Positions 1 through 7,830 of a DNA stretch of 64,000 nucleotides are shown in pieces. The notes below the pieces were generated by a model. It was given only the letters and a program-made list of their open reading frames with translations. It was not told the origin of the DNA and ran no database searches. The DNA is from Paraburkholderia bryophila (GTDB lineage: Bacteria; Pseudomonadota; Gammaproteobacteria; Burkholderiales; Burkholderiaceae). The stretch lies in NCBI RefSeq assembly GCF_003269035.1, contig NZ_QLTK01000005.1, forward strand, positions 186,001-250,000, written 5' to 3'. Each line of letters starts with the position of its first letter. Positions within the stretch are counted from its first letter, which is position 1. The position numbers and the translations under genes are program-made.

Positions 1-57
1 CAATTGGCGTGCAACTTGCAATGATGACTCCACCATTAGTCGTTCAACGGGGACATC

Positions 58-1986
58 ATGCGCAAATTCGCCGGTCGGACAGCCATCGCTGTCGCGACGT
101 CAACGTTACTCGCCCTCTATGGTTGTGGATCGACGATTAGCCCCGGCGGTACGAGCGGGCTAGGCGGCGGTGGGTTGGGGGGGACTTCGGGGAGCGGGAC
201 TTCTGGAGGGGGGACATCCGGAGGTGGGACTTCGGGGGGTAGCTCGGGTACTTCGGGCACTTCCGGCACCTCGGGTACTTCCGGTACTTCCGGTACTTCG
301 GGCACCTCGGGTACTTCCGGTACTTCGGGCACCTCGGGTACTTCGGGCACCTCGGGTACTTCGGGCACCTCGGGTACTTCGGGTACTTCGGGTACTTCGG
401 GTACTTCCGGCACTTCCGGCACTTCCGGCACTTCGGGTACTTCGGGTACTTCGGGTACTTCGGGTACTTCGGGTACTTCGGGTACTTCGGGTACTTCGGG
501 TACTTCCGGCACCTCGGGCACTTCCGGCACCTCGGGCACTTCGGGCACTTCGGGCACTTCGGGCACTTCGGGCACTTCGGGCACTTCGGGCACTTCGGGC
601 ACTTCGGGCACTTCGGGCACTTCGGGCACTTCAGGTACTTCGGGTACTTCGGGTACTTCGGGTACTTCGGGTACTTCGGGTACTTCGGGTACTTCGGGTA
701 CTTCGGGTACTTCGGGCACCTCGGGCACCTCGGGCACCTCGGGCACCTCGGGCACTTCGGGCACTTCGGGCACTTCGGGCACTTCGGGCACCTCGGGTAC
801 TTCGGGTACTTCGTCCACCCCGCTCGGCAACATCATTACCCAAGGCGGCAACCTGATCACCGCTGTGGGCACGACCGTGGCCGACACCGGCAGCAAGGTC
901 ACCGGCACGTCGATCCCCGGTGTCGACAGCGGAACGACCACCAATCTCGGCAACGCCCTCACCGATCTCGGCAACGGCGTGAAGGTGCTCGGCAACGGCA
1001 CGGCCGCAGGTCTCGGCACCGTAGGCAGCGCCGCCAATCCAGTCGGCCCGACGCTCACCTCCACCTCCGGCGTGGTCTCCAACACCGGCGCCGCGGTGAC
1101 CGCCGTCGGCGGCGTGGTGTCGAGTCTCGGCAGCGGTCCGCTGTCGCCGCTCTCGCCGGTGACGTCCGCGCTCGGCGGCGTCGTCGGCGATCTGGGCAAG
1201 GGCGTCACGTCCGTCGGCTCGGGATTGAACACCGCGCTCTCCAGCGCGCCCGTGCAGCAACTGGAGACGCAACTCAGTTCGGCGATCAACCCGATCACGC
1301 TGACCGTTTCAAACACGACGCAGACGCTCGGCAATACCACCGGTCTCGGCTCACCGCTCAACAACCTGCTTGGCACGCTGGGCAACGGACTCGACGCGGC
1401 CGGCATCAAAGTATCGGGCGCCACCGGCGATCAGGTCGGCAAGGACATCGGCGGCGTGGTGAGCCAGTTGGGCAAAACCGTCACGAGTACGGGCGGCCTG
1501 TTCACCGGCGCGACCACCAATCCGCTCGCACCGATCACGGGCCTGCTCGGGCCGCTCGGCGGGCTCGGCGGCATCGGCGGTGTGGGCGGCGGATCGATCT
1601 CGATTCCGCCGTTGACCGGGTTGATCGGCAATCTGGGATCGCTGGGCGGTGTCGGCGGTTCAGGCGGCGCGGGCGGTGCCGGCGGTCTGTTGGCGCCGAT
1701 CACGGGTCTGCTCGGCAAGGTCGGCTCGCTCGGCGGCACTACCGGCGCGGGCGGTCCGCTTACCCCGGTCGTCAGCCTGGTCGGTTCGTTGACGGTCAAC
1801 GTGACGGGCGGCGTCAGCACGTCGCAAGGCGGTGCCGCGGCCAATCCGGTGACGGGGCTGATCGGCGGCCTCACAGGAGGTACCGCAAGCGGTTCGGGTA
1901 GCAGCAGTTCGTCAAACAAGAACCCGCTTGCACCGGTGACGAATCTGGTCGGCGGATTACTCGGCGGTGTCACGGCAGGCAAGTAG
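58..1986 (+). CDS. Thr-Ser-Gly repeat surface lipoprotein (collagen-like low complexity)
   Basis: The 642-residue product begins with a lipoprotein-type signal (hydrophobic stretch ending LYGC, likely lipidated Cys23). A Gly-rich spacer follows, then about 60 tandem Thr-Ser-Gly triplets up to roughly residue 250, then a 390-residue Gly/Leu/Thr-rich tail with recurring L-G-x-L-G and GLL-type motifs. An outer-membrane anchored, extended surface protein is inferred. The repeat is 9 nt at DNA level, so its length can change by slipped-strand copying without breaking the frame. The start at 58 follows GGGGAC as ribosome site. No catalytic domain is recognised. The long antisense frame reading Glu-Val-Pro repeats is a shadow of the same DNA. 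Confidence 0.85.
   Translation: MRKFAGRTAIAVATSTLLALYGCGSTISPGGTSGLGGGGLGGTSGSGTSGGGTSGGGTSGGSSGTSGTSGTSGTSGTSGTSGTSGTSGTSGTSGTSGTSGTSGTSGTSGTSGTSGTSGTSGTSGTSGTSGTSGTSGTSGTSGTSGTSGTSGTSGTSGTSGTSGTSGTSGTSGTSGTSGTSGTSGTSGTSGTSGTSGTSGTSGTSGTSGTSGTSGTSGTSGTSGTSGTSGTSGTSGTSGTSGTSGTSGTSGTSSTPLGNIITQGGNLITAVGTTVADTGSKVTGTSIPGVDSGTTTNLGNALTDLGNGVKVLGNGTAAGLGTVGSAANPVGPTLTSTSGVVSNTGAAVTAVGGVVSSLGSGPLSPLSPVTSALGGVVGDLGKGVTSVGSGLNTALSSAPVQQLETQLSSAINPITLTVSNTTQTLGNTTGLGSPLNNLLGTLGNGLDAAGIKVSGATGDQVGKDIGGVVSQLGKTVTSTGGLFTGATTNPLAPITGLLGPLGGLGGIGGVGGGSISIPPLTGLIGNLGSLGGVGGSGGAGGAGGLLAPITGLLGKVGSLGGTTGAGGPLTPVVSLVGSLTVNVTGGVSTSQGGAAANPVTGLIGGLTGGTASGSGSSSSSNKNPLAPVTNLVGGLLGGVTAGK
241..816 (+). repeat. 9-bp tandem repeat, about 60 units (ACTTCGGGY)
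   Basis: Consecutive ACT/ACC-TCG/TCC-GGT/GGC units encode Thr-Ser-Gly. Neighbouring blocks are homogenised for either T or C at the wobble bases. That pattern suggests repeated local expansion rather than point-mutated ancient units. Confidence 0.95.
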
Positions 1987-2270
1987 AGGACCGTGTGAAG
2001 CGCCGCGCCACGAAAGAGTACTTCGGGCGCCGCGCTTCGGCGGCGAGCTTCGACGTAGTACTTGAATCAGCGATTCGATCCGGTAGTCGAGGTAGTGCTT
2101 CGAGGCAGTACTTCTCGGTACTTAAAGGCAACACCTCGACGCAGCTCTTCGAAACAGCACTACAAAGCACCACCCTTGACAAGCTCTCAAACCAGCAATT
2201 CAACTCGGCGACCGGGCCTCAAAAAAACCAACAACCCGGCCACCTCCAATGTCATGACTACGAGGATGAC
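1987..2270. other. Gene-poor spacer with degenerate GTACTT motifs
   Basis: This spacer has several AGTACTT/GGTACTT motifs (near 2015, 2055, 2110 and 2124) that resemble worn copies of the upstream repeat. A frame through it joins the downstream methyltransferase gene. The composition is unlike a protein domain and a good ribosome site exists only at 2262, so it is treated as non-coding. Confidence 0.5.
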
Positions 2271-3539
2271 ATGAACTCAACCTTCCATACCGTAACGCAC
2301 CTCCACGATGCCCGACCGAGAACCGCGACACCGTTCTCCGTCGGCCTGCTCGGCATCGCCGCCGGCCTGCTCACGCTCTGGTTCCTGCGCGACAGCACGG
2401 CGCTCGATGGCGCAGCCCGCAGCACAGTCGCCTGTCTGGCGATCATCGCGACCATCGCCACCTACGAACTGTTCGTCGCGCGCGTCTACCTGCGCCCGAG
2501 CGCCGGCCTGACGAGCCGCGCGGTGCGCCCGCTGAGTCTCGCGCGCGTAACGGCGCGTCTCGCCGCGCTCACCTCGGTCTACGCAGGCATCGGCATGCTC
2601 TACTGGCTGCTGCCCGAGTATCACGGCGCGTTCTACAACCCGTTCTGGTCGCTGATCCGCACGCTCGCGCCGTACGTTGTCGTCGTGGCGCCGTTCTACT
2701 TCGCGTGGATGGACCGCCATCAGCGCGAAACCGACGACGCGTATCTGCTGTGGGCGCGTCTGCTGTTTCGCGGCGAGCGTCCGGCGAACTGGCGCCCTGT
2801 GCGCGAAATGCTGGCCGGCTGGATGGTGAAAGCGTTCTTTCTACCGCTGATGATCGTCTACCTGTCCACCAACGCAGATCACCTCAACGCGTCGCTGACG
2901 ATCGCACTGAACGCACCCTTCTCGCTCGCGACGTTCCGCTTCATGTACGACCTGTCGTTCGCGATGGATCTGATGTTCGGCACGGTGGGCTACCTCTGCA
3001 CGCTGCGCATACTCGACAGTCACGTGCGCAGCGCGGAGCCGACCGCCCTCGGCTGGCTCGTCGCGTTGATCTGCTATCAGCCGTTCTGGTCGCTGATCTC
3101 GAACCAGTACATCCATTACGAAGGTTCGATGTTCTGGGACAACTGGCTCATTTCCGTGCCGGTACTGCGCGTGATCTGGGGCACCGTCATCATTGCGCTG
3201 CTGACGTGCTACGCGCTCGCCACGATCTCGTTCGGCTTGAGGTTCTCGAACCTGACCAATCGCGGCATCGTCACGTCGGGGCCTTACCGGTTCACGAAAC
3301 ATCCCGCCTACATTGCGAAGAACCTGTCGTACTGGATGGTCGCCGTGCCGTTCATCGAACCGCTGGGCTGGCGGGTCGCGCTCACGCATTGTTTCGCGCT
3401 CGCGGCGGTCAACATGCTGTATTTCCTGCGCGCGAAGACCGAAGAGCGGCACCTGATGAACGATCCCGACTACCGGGCCTACGCCGAATGGATCGCGAAG
3501 CATGGGTTGTTCGCGAGACTCTCGCGCGTGTTCAACTAG
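2271..3539 (+). CDS. Isoprenylcysteine carboxyl methyltransferase (ICMT/PEMT)-like membrane protein
   Basis: The 422-residue polytopic membrane protein has about ten hydrophobic segments. Near the C-terminus the segment GIVTSGPYRFTKHPAYIAKN matches the SAM-binding signature of the ICMT/phospholipid N-methyltransferase fold, followed by a membrane pair and a Glu-Glu-Arg-containing tail typical of that family. The bacterial substrate is unknown. The start at 2271 is chosen because GAGGA lies 4 nt upstream and the first membrane segment starts soon after. An in-frame extension back to 1995 is possible but is low-complexity and unsupported. The gene stands alone and converges on the EAL gene. Confidence 0.75.
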   Translation: MNSTFHTVTHLHDARPRTATPFSVGLLGIAAGLLTLWFLRDSTALDGAARSTVACLAIIATIATYELFVARVYLRPSAGLTSRAVRPLSLARVTARLAALTSVYAGIGMLYWLLPEYHGAFYNPFWSLIRTLAPYVVVVAPFYFAWMDRHQRETDDAYLLWARLLFRGERPANWRPVREMLAGWMVKAFFLPLMIVYLSTNADHLNASLTIALNAPFSLATFRFMYDLSFAMDLMFGTVGYLCTLRILDSHVRSAEPTALGWLVALICYQPFWSLISNQYIHYEGSMFWDNWLISVPVLRVIWGTVIIALLTCYALATISFGLRFSNLTNRGIVTSGPYRFTKHPAYIAKNLSYWMVAVPFIEPLGWRVALTHCFALAAVNMLYFLRAKTEERHLMNDPDYRAYAEWIAKHGLFARLSRVFN

Positions 3540-3596
3540 GTATCAGATATCGGCACGCGGCTCGGCGCAAAACAAACGGCGGTCGATAGCTATACC

Positions 3597-3645
3597 GGCT
3601 ATCGGCTATCGGCTATCGGCTATCGACTATCGACTATCGGATATC
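3597..3645. repeat. Seven tandem copies of a 7-bp unit (GGCTATC / GACTATC)
   Basis: The units are GGCTATC four times, GACTATC twice and GGATATC once, with perfect phase. The upstream GATAGC at 3585-3590 can pair with the first unit. The array sits between two convergent genes and may serve as a terminator or be a simple slippage array. Confidence 0.9.
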
Positions 3646-3660
3646 GACCGGCACACGGCA

Positions 3661-4551
3661 TCACAACCGTCGCGTCAGCACATCGGCCAACACCGCTTGC
3701 GGTCGCGAGAACAGCGACCCTTGCAACAGCGCTTGCGGCCAACGCGTCAACCACTGCAACTGCGCTTCGGTATCGACGCCGTTCACCACCACCTGTACAT
3801 CGAGTGCATGCAGCAGATCCATCAGCGCGGTCATCACCAGATTCGCACGTGAATCGCGCGGCACCGTGGCCAGCAAATCGCGTGCAAGGGTGACGGTGTC
3901 GACGTCGAGTGCACCGAGCAGCGCCAGCGACGACGCGCCGTTACCCCACTTGCCCAGCGAAATGCCGGCGCCCGCGTCGCGCAGACCGGCGGTCAGCGTC
4001 CGCAACGACAGGAGTTTCGCCGCTTCGGCGCTATCCGTCACTTCGATATCGAGCAGATGCACAGGCACGTCATATAACGCAGCCACACGCACGAGATCTT
4101 CCGCGAACGAACCGAGTATCGCCACTTGTGCGGGCACCGTGATCGCAACCGGCCGCAGCGGCAAGCGCGCGGCGAGACAGTCACGCAATTCACGGCATAC
4201 GCCGTCCACCACGAAGCGCGCCATTTCCAGCGCGAGCTGCGGGTGTTCGAGCGGCATCATGAAGATGCCGGGGAGCAACAAGCCGTAATCGGGATGCGTC
4301 CAGCGCACCTGCGCTTCGAGACGGGCCGGCCGGCCGCTCGCCGCTGTCGCGACACCCGGCGCACGATAAGCCCCTTGATACACGAGATGAAACTCGCCCG
4401 CTCGCAGTCCATCGCGAACCCGGCTTTCGAGTTCACTGAGACCCGACGACGGATCACGAGCCTCGTCCGCGTCATTCTGTGCGGCGCACGCAACACGCGC
4501 GATCGAAGTCGTTGCGTGTGAGAAGGGTTGTATGTAGTCGAGCGTGTGCAT
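3661..4551 (-). CDS. Degenerate EAL-domain protein, probably catalytically inactive
   Basis: The 296-residue soluble protein consists of one EAL-like domain (about residues 40-290). The fold signature is clear: EAQVRWTHPDYG in place of EALLRW, DIEVT, ISLGKWGNG in place of ISLDDFGTG, VVVNGVDTE in place of VVAEGVET, and a closing QGSLFSRP. Key metal and catalytic positions are changed: the motif Asn becomes Thr138, the Asp pair becomes Gly200-Lys201, the Lys becomes Thr221 and the Glu becomes Asn257, while Glu79 and Glu170 remain. Cyclic-di-GMP hydrolysis is therefore unlikely. A binding or protein-interaction role is inferred. There is no membrane segment and no GGDEF partner in the window. 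Confidence 0.85.
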   Translation of the reverse strand: MHTLDYIQPFSHATTSIARVACAAQNDADEARDPSSGLSELESRVRDGLRAGEFHLVYQGAYRAPGVATAASGRPARLEAQVRWTHPDYGLLLPGIFMMPLEHPQLALEMARFVVDGVCRELRDCLAARLPLRPVAITVPAQVAILGSFAEDLVRVAALYDVPVHLLDIEVTDSAEAAKLLSLRTLTAGLRDAGAGISLGKWGNGASSLALLGALDVDTVTLARDLLATVPRDSRANLVMTALMDLLHALDVQVVVNGVDTEAQLQWLTRWPQALLQGSLFSRPQAVLADVLTRRL

Positions 4552-4986
4552 GGCGGATACGAAATGGATTGAACCTCGCCAATGAATGCACGGGTTATGC
4601 CAGGCACTATCGCAACAGCGGTATGAAACACGAACGACAACCGGAGAGCCTCGTTGTGTAAAGCTTCACGCCCGCGAAATGAAACCTCCCCACGCGCCTT
4701 TCAAGTTTCGACAACGCGCGTTTTGGCTCGCTTGTTACGTAGCATCACGCTTGACGTTACGCGAACCAGAGCGCCACGATGTTTGCGCGAGACGACAGCG
4801 AAAAATTGCCGGGAGCCAGTGAATCAGCACGCCGTGCAACATGACAGAAAGGAATTAAAGCAGAAACGTTTTCATTGCGATATATCAGCGCGAGATCGTT
4901 TGACCGAGCCATAAAGATTAACTAGTATCGGCTTCAGCGCAGCATGCGACGACCGCGACTCCTCCACATAGTCATTCAGACAGCCG
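4552..4986. other. 435-bp intergenic region with one sigma70-like promoter
   Basis: No credible gene is seen. The last 130 bp are AT-rich compared with the surroundings. A TTGACC / 17 bp / TAGTAT promoter points towards the OrfA fragment. Confidence 0.6.
4900..4928 (+). promoter_or_regulatory. Predicted sigma70 promoter (TTGACC-N17-TAGTAT)
   Basis: The -35 TTGACC is at 4900-4905 and the -10 TAGTAT at 4923-4928, with a 17-bp spacer in AT-rich DNA. It lies about 60 bp before the small OrfA-like reading frame. Confidence 0.5.
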
Positions 4987-5265
4987 ATGCTACACATCCC
5001 TCTCTCCGACGCCGATTGGGCTCGCGTCCAGAGTCTGTTTCCCGAACTTCCCTCTGCGCGCGGGCGGCCTCGCCGCAGCGATCGGGAAATTCTCAACGCG
5101 ATACTCTGGCTACATCAGCACAAGGAAAAATGGCACCGTCTTCCCGCCACGTTTCCTCCGCAACAGACCTGCTATCTCCGGTATATGACGTGGCGAAAAT
5201 CCGGCGTGCTGGAGCAGGTTTACGAACGCCTTCCCGTTTGCGATGCGGAGCTTTCCATGTCGTGA
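4987..5265 (+). pseudogene. IS5-family OrfA-like transposase fragment (DUF4096)
   Basis: The 92-residue product matches the N-terminal DUF4096 part of IS5/IS427-type transposases: PLSDADWARV, then GRPRRSDREILNAILWL, then KWHRLPATF and YMTWRKSGVLEQVYERL. The DDE catalytic half that OrfB should supply is absent downstream, and no terminal inverted repeats or target duplication are visible. This is a remnant, or a retained DNA-binding domain, since the frame is intact and has a plausible promoter upstream. No clear ribosome site precedes the ATG. Confidence 0.65.
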
Positions 5266-5680
5266 TTCCGCCGGGCTATTGATTCGGATACCGTAGCTGA
5301 TTCATTTCGACGGCTGGCATTCAGCGCTCGTGCCGATTCACTCCGCACTGCAAGCGGCCTCTCTGTTGACCACGATCGAACAGCGTCGCATCCGCATTCA
5401 GCATGGCTGATTAATGCGTGAGATTCATCGCAAGCTATCGCCGCACAAACTCAAGCCGCCGTCGCCGACGCAGTCGGCGGACAATCCACCACCACTTTGA
5501 TGTCAGGCGGCCCCGCGCGTGCGCAGGCCCGAGAGTGTCCGGAATTTGTCTCAGATTTCACAACAAACATTACCTGTTTTGGTGATTACTCCGCCCAGAT
5601 CGCAAAACTACAATGCAATCACTGACTACGAACAACAACGTTCGTAGCGCGACAAAGACCCGAACTGGAGGTAGTTCATC
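5266..5680. other. 415-bp region without recognisable gene
   Basis: I see no transposase catalytic motif and no long frame of coding character. The final 40 bp carry the ribosome site of the DUF4148 gene. Confidence 0.5.
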
Positions 5681-6001
5681 ATGAAATCGCTCATTCAAGC
5701 TGTCGTTATTGCCGCTGCGCTGGTCGCTCCCGTTGCTTCGTTTGCCCAGTCCAATCAGCCGGTGACTCGCGCTCAGGTGCGCTCGGAATTGATCCAACTG
5801 GAACAGGCCGGTTATCAACCGGGTCGCGCCGACCCGTATTACCCGGCTGACATTCAAGCCGCTCAGTCTCGCGTCGCCGAACAGAACGGCACCGCACAGG
5901 CGGCGCAATCGGGTTACGGTGGGGTGGTCAGCGGCTCGTCGCAAGGCGGCCATCCGGTGGCGCTGGATAAGGGTCCGAAGTCGATTTACTTCGGCCACTA
6001 A
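5681..6001 (+). CDS. DUF4148 small secreted protein
   Basis: The 106-residue product has a classical signal peptide (MKSLIQAVVIAAALVAP, then ASFAQ cleavage). A DUF4148 body follows: VTRAQVRSELIQLEQAGYQP, an RADPYYPADIQAAQSRV segment, and a Gly/Ser-rich tail ending in a conserved-looking SIYFGH. The family is abundant in Burkholderiaceae, is periplasmic and has no known biochemical role. GGAGGT is at 5667-5672 and supports the start. A strong hairpin cluster with a T-run ends the unit. Confidence 0.9.
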   Translation: MKSLIQAVVIAAALVAPVASFAQSNQPVTRAQVRSELIQLEQAGYQPGRADPYYPADIQAAQSRVAEQNGTAQAAQSGYGGVVSGSSQGGHPVALDKGPKSIYFGH

Positions 6002-6045
6002 GCCCTAACGCCTAGCGCGCCTTCGAGGCTCGCGATGATTCAAAC

Positions 6046-6087
6046 GAACTGGCCCGCGACCGAGTTTCCCCGATCGCGGGCCAGTTC
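6046..6087. terminator. Strong inverted repeat between convergent genes
   Basis: A perfect 14-bp stem (GAACTGGCCCGCGA at 6046-6059 with its complement at 6074-6087) has a 14-nt loop. No U-tract follows. It is a probable transcript end or stabiliser for the DUF4148 gene and/or the opposing small gene. Confidence 0.6.
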
Positions 6088-6127
6088 AGTATTCGGTACC
6101 TCCGTCATCGGGCTCCCGATGACTTCG

Positions 6128-6157
6128 CCTGGATCCGTGCGGTCCGGGCGCTTTTTT
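6128..6157 (+). terminator. Intrinsic terminator with six T
   Basis: The stem 6128-6135 / 6141-6148 (CCTGGATC with GGTCCGGG, including G-T pairs) has loop CGTGC and is followed by TTTTTT at 6152-6157. It lies downstream of the DUF4148 gene. Confidence 0.6.
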
Positions 6158-6183
6158 CTCCGCGCGGTTATGTCACGCGCCGG

Positions 6184-6432
6184 TCATTCGCGCGCGATCA
6201 GGTCGCCCACCTGACCACGGCCGGTGACGAGACAGCTCGACAGGAAATTTTCGCCCTGGCTGCTGGCCCCGACGTCGCCGAAGCCTTTTTTCAGCGCGTT
6301 CGATTTGACCATCGCCGCGCCTTGATGACACGTAATGGTGCCGATCTCTCCGGCTTGCGCGCGCATCAACGCCCTATCCGCCATCAGATAGCCCAGCAAC
6401 AACACCACGGCAATATAGAACGCTTGTCTCAT
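6184..6432 (-). CDS. Small membrane-anchored or secreted hypothetical protein
   Basis: The 82-residue product has one N-terminal hydrophobic segment (IAVVLLLGYLMA) acting as signal or anchor. The short hydrophilic remainder holds two cysteines (TITCHQGA and FLSSC) that could form a disulfide in the periplasm. I recognise no family. AAGAGGAG lies directly before the ATG and supports the start. It converges with the DUF4148 gene across the hairpins at 6046-6157. Confidence 0.65.
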   Translation of the reverse strand: MRQAFYIAVVLLLGYLMADRALMRAQAGEIGTITCHQGAAMVKSNALKKGFGDVGASSQGENFLSSCLVTGRGQVGDLIARE

Positions 6433-6526
6433 GGTTCGTCTCCTCTTTGGAAGAGACTAACGCGAACCATGGATGCACGGTCCTAGGGGTTTCCCGATTG
6501 ATGGGGTTTCAATGACCCAGATTAAA

Positions 6527-7699
6527 TCAACCGATGCCGCCGCCTGACGAACTATGCGGCGCGGGTGAATCAGGTCTTATCCCTAGAAAACGCAGTTGCT
6601 GGAGACCGCGTTGCACGCGTCGCGTGTTCTGTTCGAATAGCAGATAAACCGCATAGGCATACACGTAGCAGAGCACCAGCATGCCCGCGAACACGAGCGC
6701 ACCGTGTTCGTCGAAGGGAATGCGCCGCCCGACGCCCACCGCGGCGACAAACAGAATGAACGAGAAGTGCGTTAAATACAGCGAATACGAAAACCCGGAA
6801 AAGCGAATCGCAATGCGCGATAACAGCGCGGGCCGCAATCGCACGTTTTCCCAAAGTATGCAAAGCAGGAACACGAAACACGGTACGCCGACGATCCAGT
6901 CGTTGGCGAGCAGAAACAGGCGCGAGCACACCAGCGCGGCGAGCAGCACCGCGCCGCTGGCGAGCGTGAACCACGGCCAGCCGGTTCGTGCGCGACGCGC
7001 CGGAAAGCGCTGTTCCAGCACCACCAGCAACACGCCGAGCAGCCACAAACCGAAACCGCTCAACAGCGACGGAAACACGATCATCGTACCCACCGCGAAC
7101 GCCGCGGCGGCGAATGCCCGAACGCCACGGCGCTGCCGCAACAGTAAAAAGCAGGCGGGAAACCACAGGTAGTACCAGAACTCGTTGGCAAGGCTCCAGA
7201 GCGGTCCGTTGGAGCCGTAAGTGCCGCACGCGAGCGTTTGCAGAAAGACGAGGTTGCAGGCGAAGGTCGCCTGCCCGAGATGCGACGCGACGTTGATCTG
7301 CTGATCGAACGTGCCCTCGGTGCCGAGATAAAACGGTCCACCCGTCAGCGCGATACCCATGCGATCCCAGAACAGCGTCAGCAGCAACGCCGGAATCAGC
7401 ACGACCCACAGTCGCGACAGCCGCTCGGTCAGATAGCGCGGCCAGCTCCACGTCCCCGCCGCCGTCTGCCGCAACACCGAGCCGCCGACAAAGTAGCCGC
7501 TCAGCAGAAAGAACACAATCACCGCGGTGTGGCCGTAGTTACTGACGAAATAGAAAGCCTTGGCCGCCAGGCCGATGCCGGCATTCGCGTGGTAATCGGC
7601 GAACATCAGATTGCGCAGATGACTCACGCACACGGTGCCCGCCGCCGATGCGCGGATCAGGTCGAAGGTGTCGCAATGGGGTTTGCCGGAGGACGCCAT
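6527..7699 (-). CDS. Acyltransferase family 3 (OafA/YrhL-like) membrane protein
   Basis: The 390-residue product opens with FDLIRASAAGTVCVSHLRNL, the start of the acyltransferase-3 fold. About ten membrane segments follow, among them the GYFVGGSVLR and LWSLANEFWYYLWFP segments typical of O-acetylation enzymes. Members move acyl groups onto sugars of lipopolysaccharide, capsule or exopolysaccharide at the inner membrane. No glycan genes are adjacent, so the substrate is unknown. The family's usual catalytic His near the first helix is present (VSHLRNL). The start at 7699 has only a weak ribosome site. Confidence 0.85.
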   Translation of the reverse strand: MASSGKPHCDTFDLIRASAAGTVCVSHLRNLMFADYHANAGIGLAAKAFYFVSNYGHTAVIVFFLLSGYFVGGSVLRQTAAGTWSWPRYLTERLSRLWVVLIPALLLTLFWDRMGIALTGGPFYLGTEGTFDQQINVASHLGQATFACNLVFLQTLACGTYGSNGPLWSLANEFWYYLWFPACFLLLRQRRGVRAFAAAAFAVGTMIVFPSLLSGFGLWLLGVLLVVLEQRFPARRARTGWPWFTLASGAVLLAALVCSRLFLLANDWIVGVPCFVFLLCILWENVRLRPALLSRIAIRFSGFSYSLYLTHFSFILFVAAVGVGRRIPFDEHGALVFAGMLVLCYVYAYAVYLLFEQNTRRVQRGLQQLRFLGIRPDSPAPHSSSGGGIG

Positions 7700-7830
7700 A
7701 TGAGCCGGAAGGGGACAAAAAGGTTGTCCGCCAAACTAAGGCTCATGGGCTTTTGATTCCGTACGTTCGCCCACACTGGGCGTGAAGCGTGGGCTCGCCC
7801 TGCTTCACAGGCCCGCTTCACAGGCCCGCT

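Noticed and set aside
241..816. CRISPR-like array
   Set aside because: The repeats are contiguous 9-mers without unique spacers and lie inside a coding frame.
117..1424. Long minus-strand frame encoding Glu-Val-Pro repeats
   Set aside because: It is the antisense reading of the Thr-Ser-Gly repeat. It has no ribosome site and no domain, while the plus-strand frame has a lipoprotein signal.
1995..2270. N-terminal extension of the methyltransferase gene
   Set aside because: The sequence is low-complexity, outside the family fold, and the strong ribosome site is at 2262 before ATG 2271.
7803..7828. Two direct copies of CTTCACAGGCCCG as a regulatory repeat
   Set aside because: Only two copies sit at the 3' end of a gene with no partner elsewhere. 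This is most simply a local duplication.
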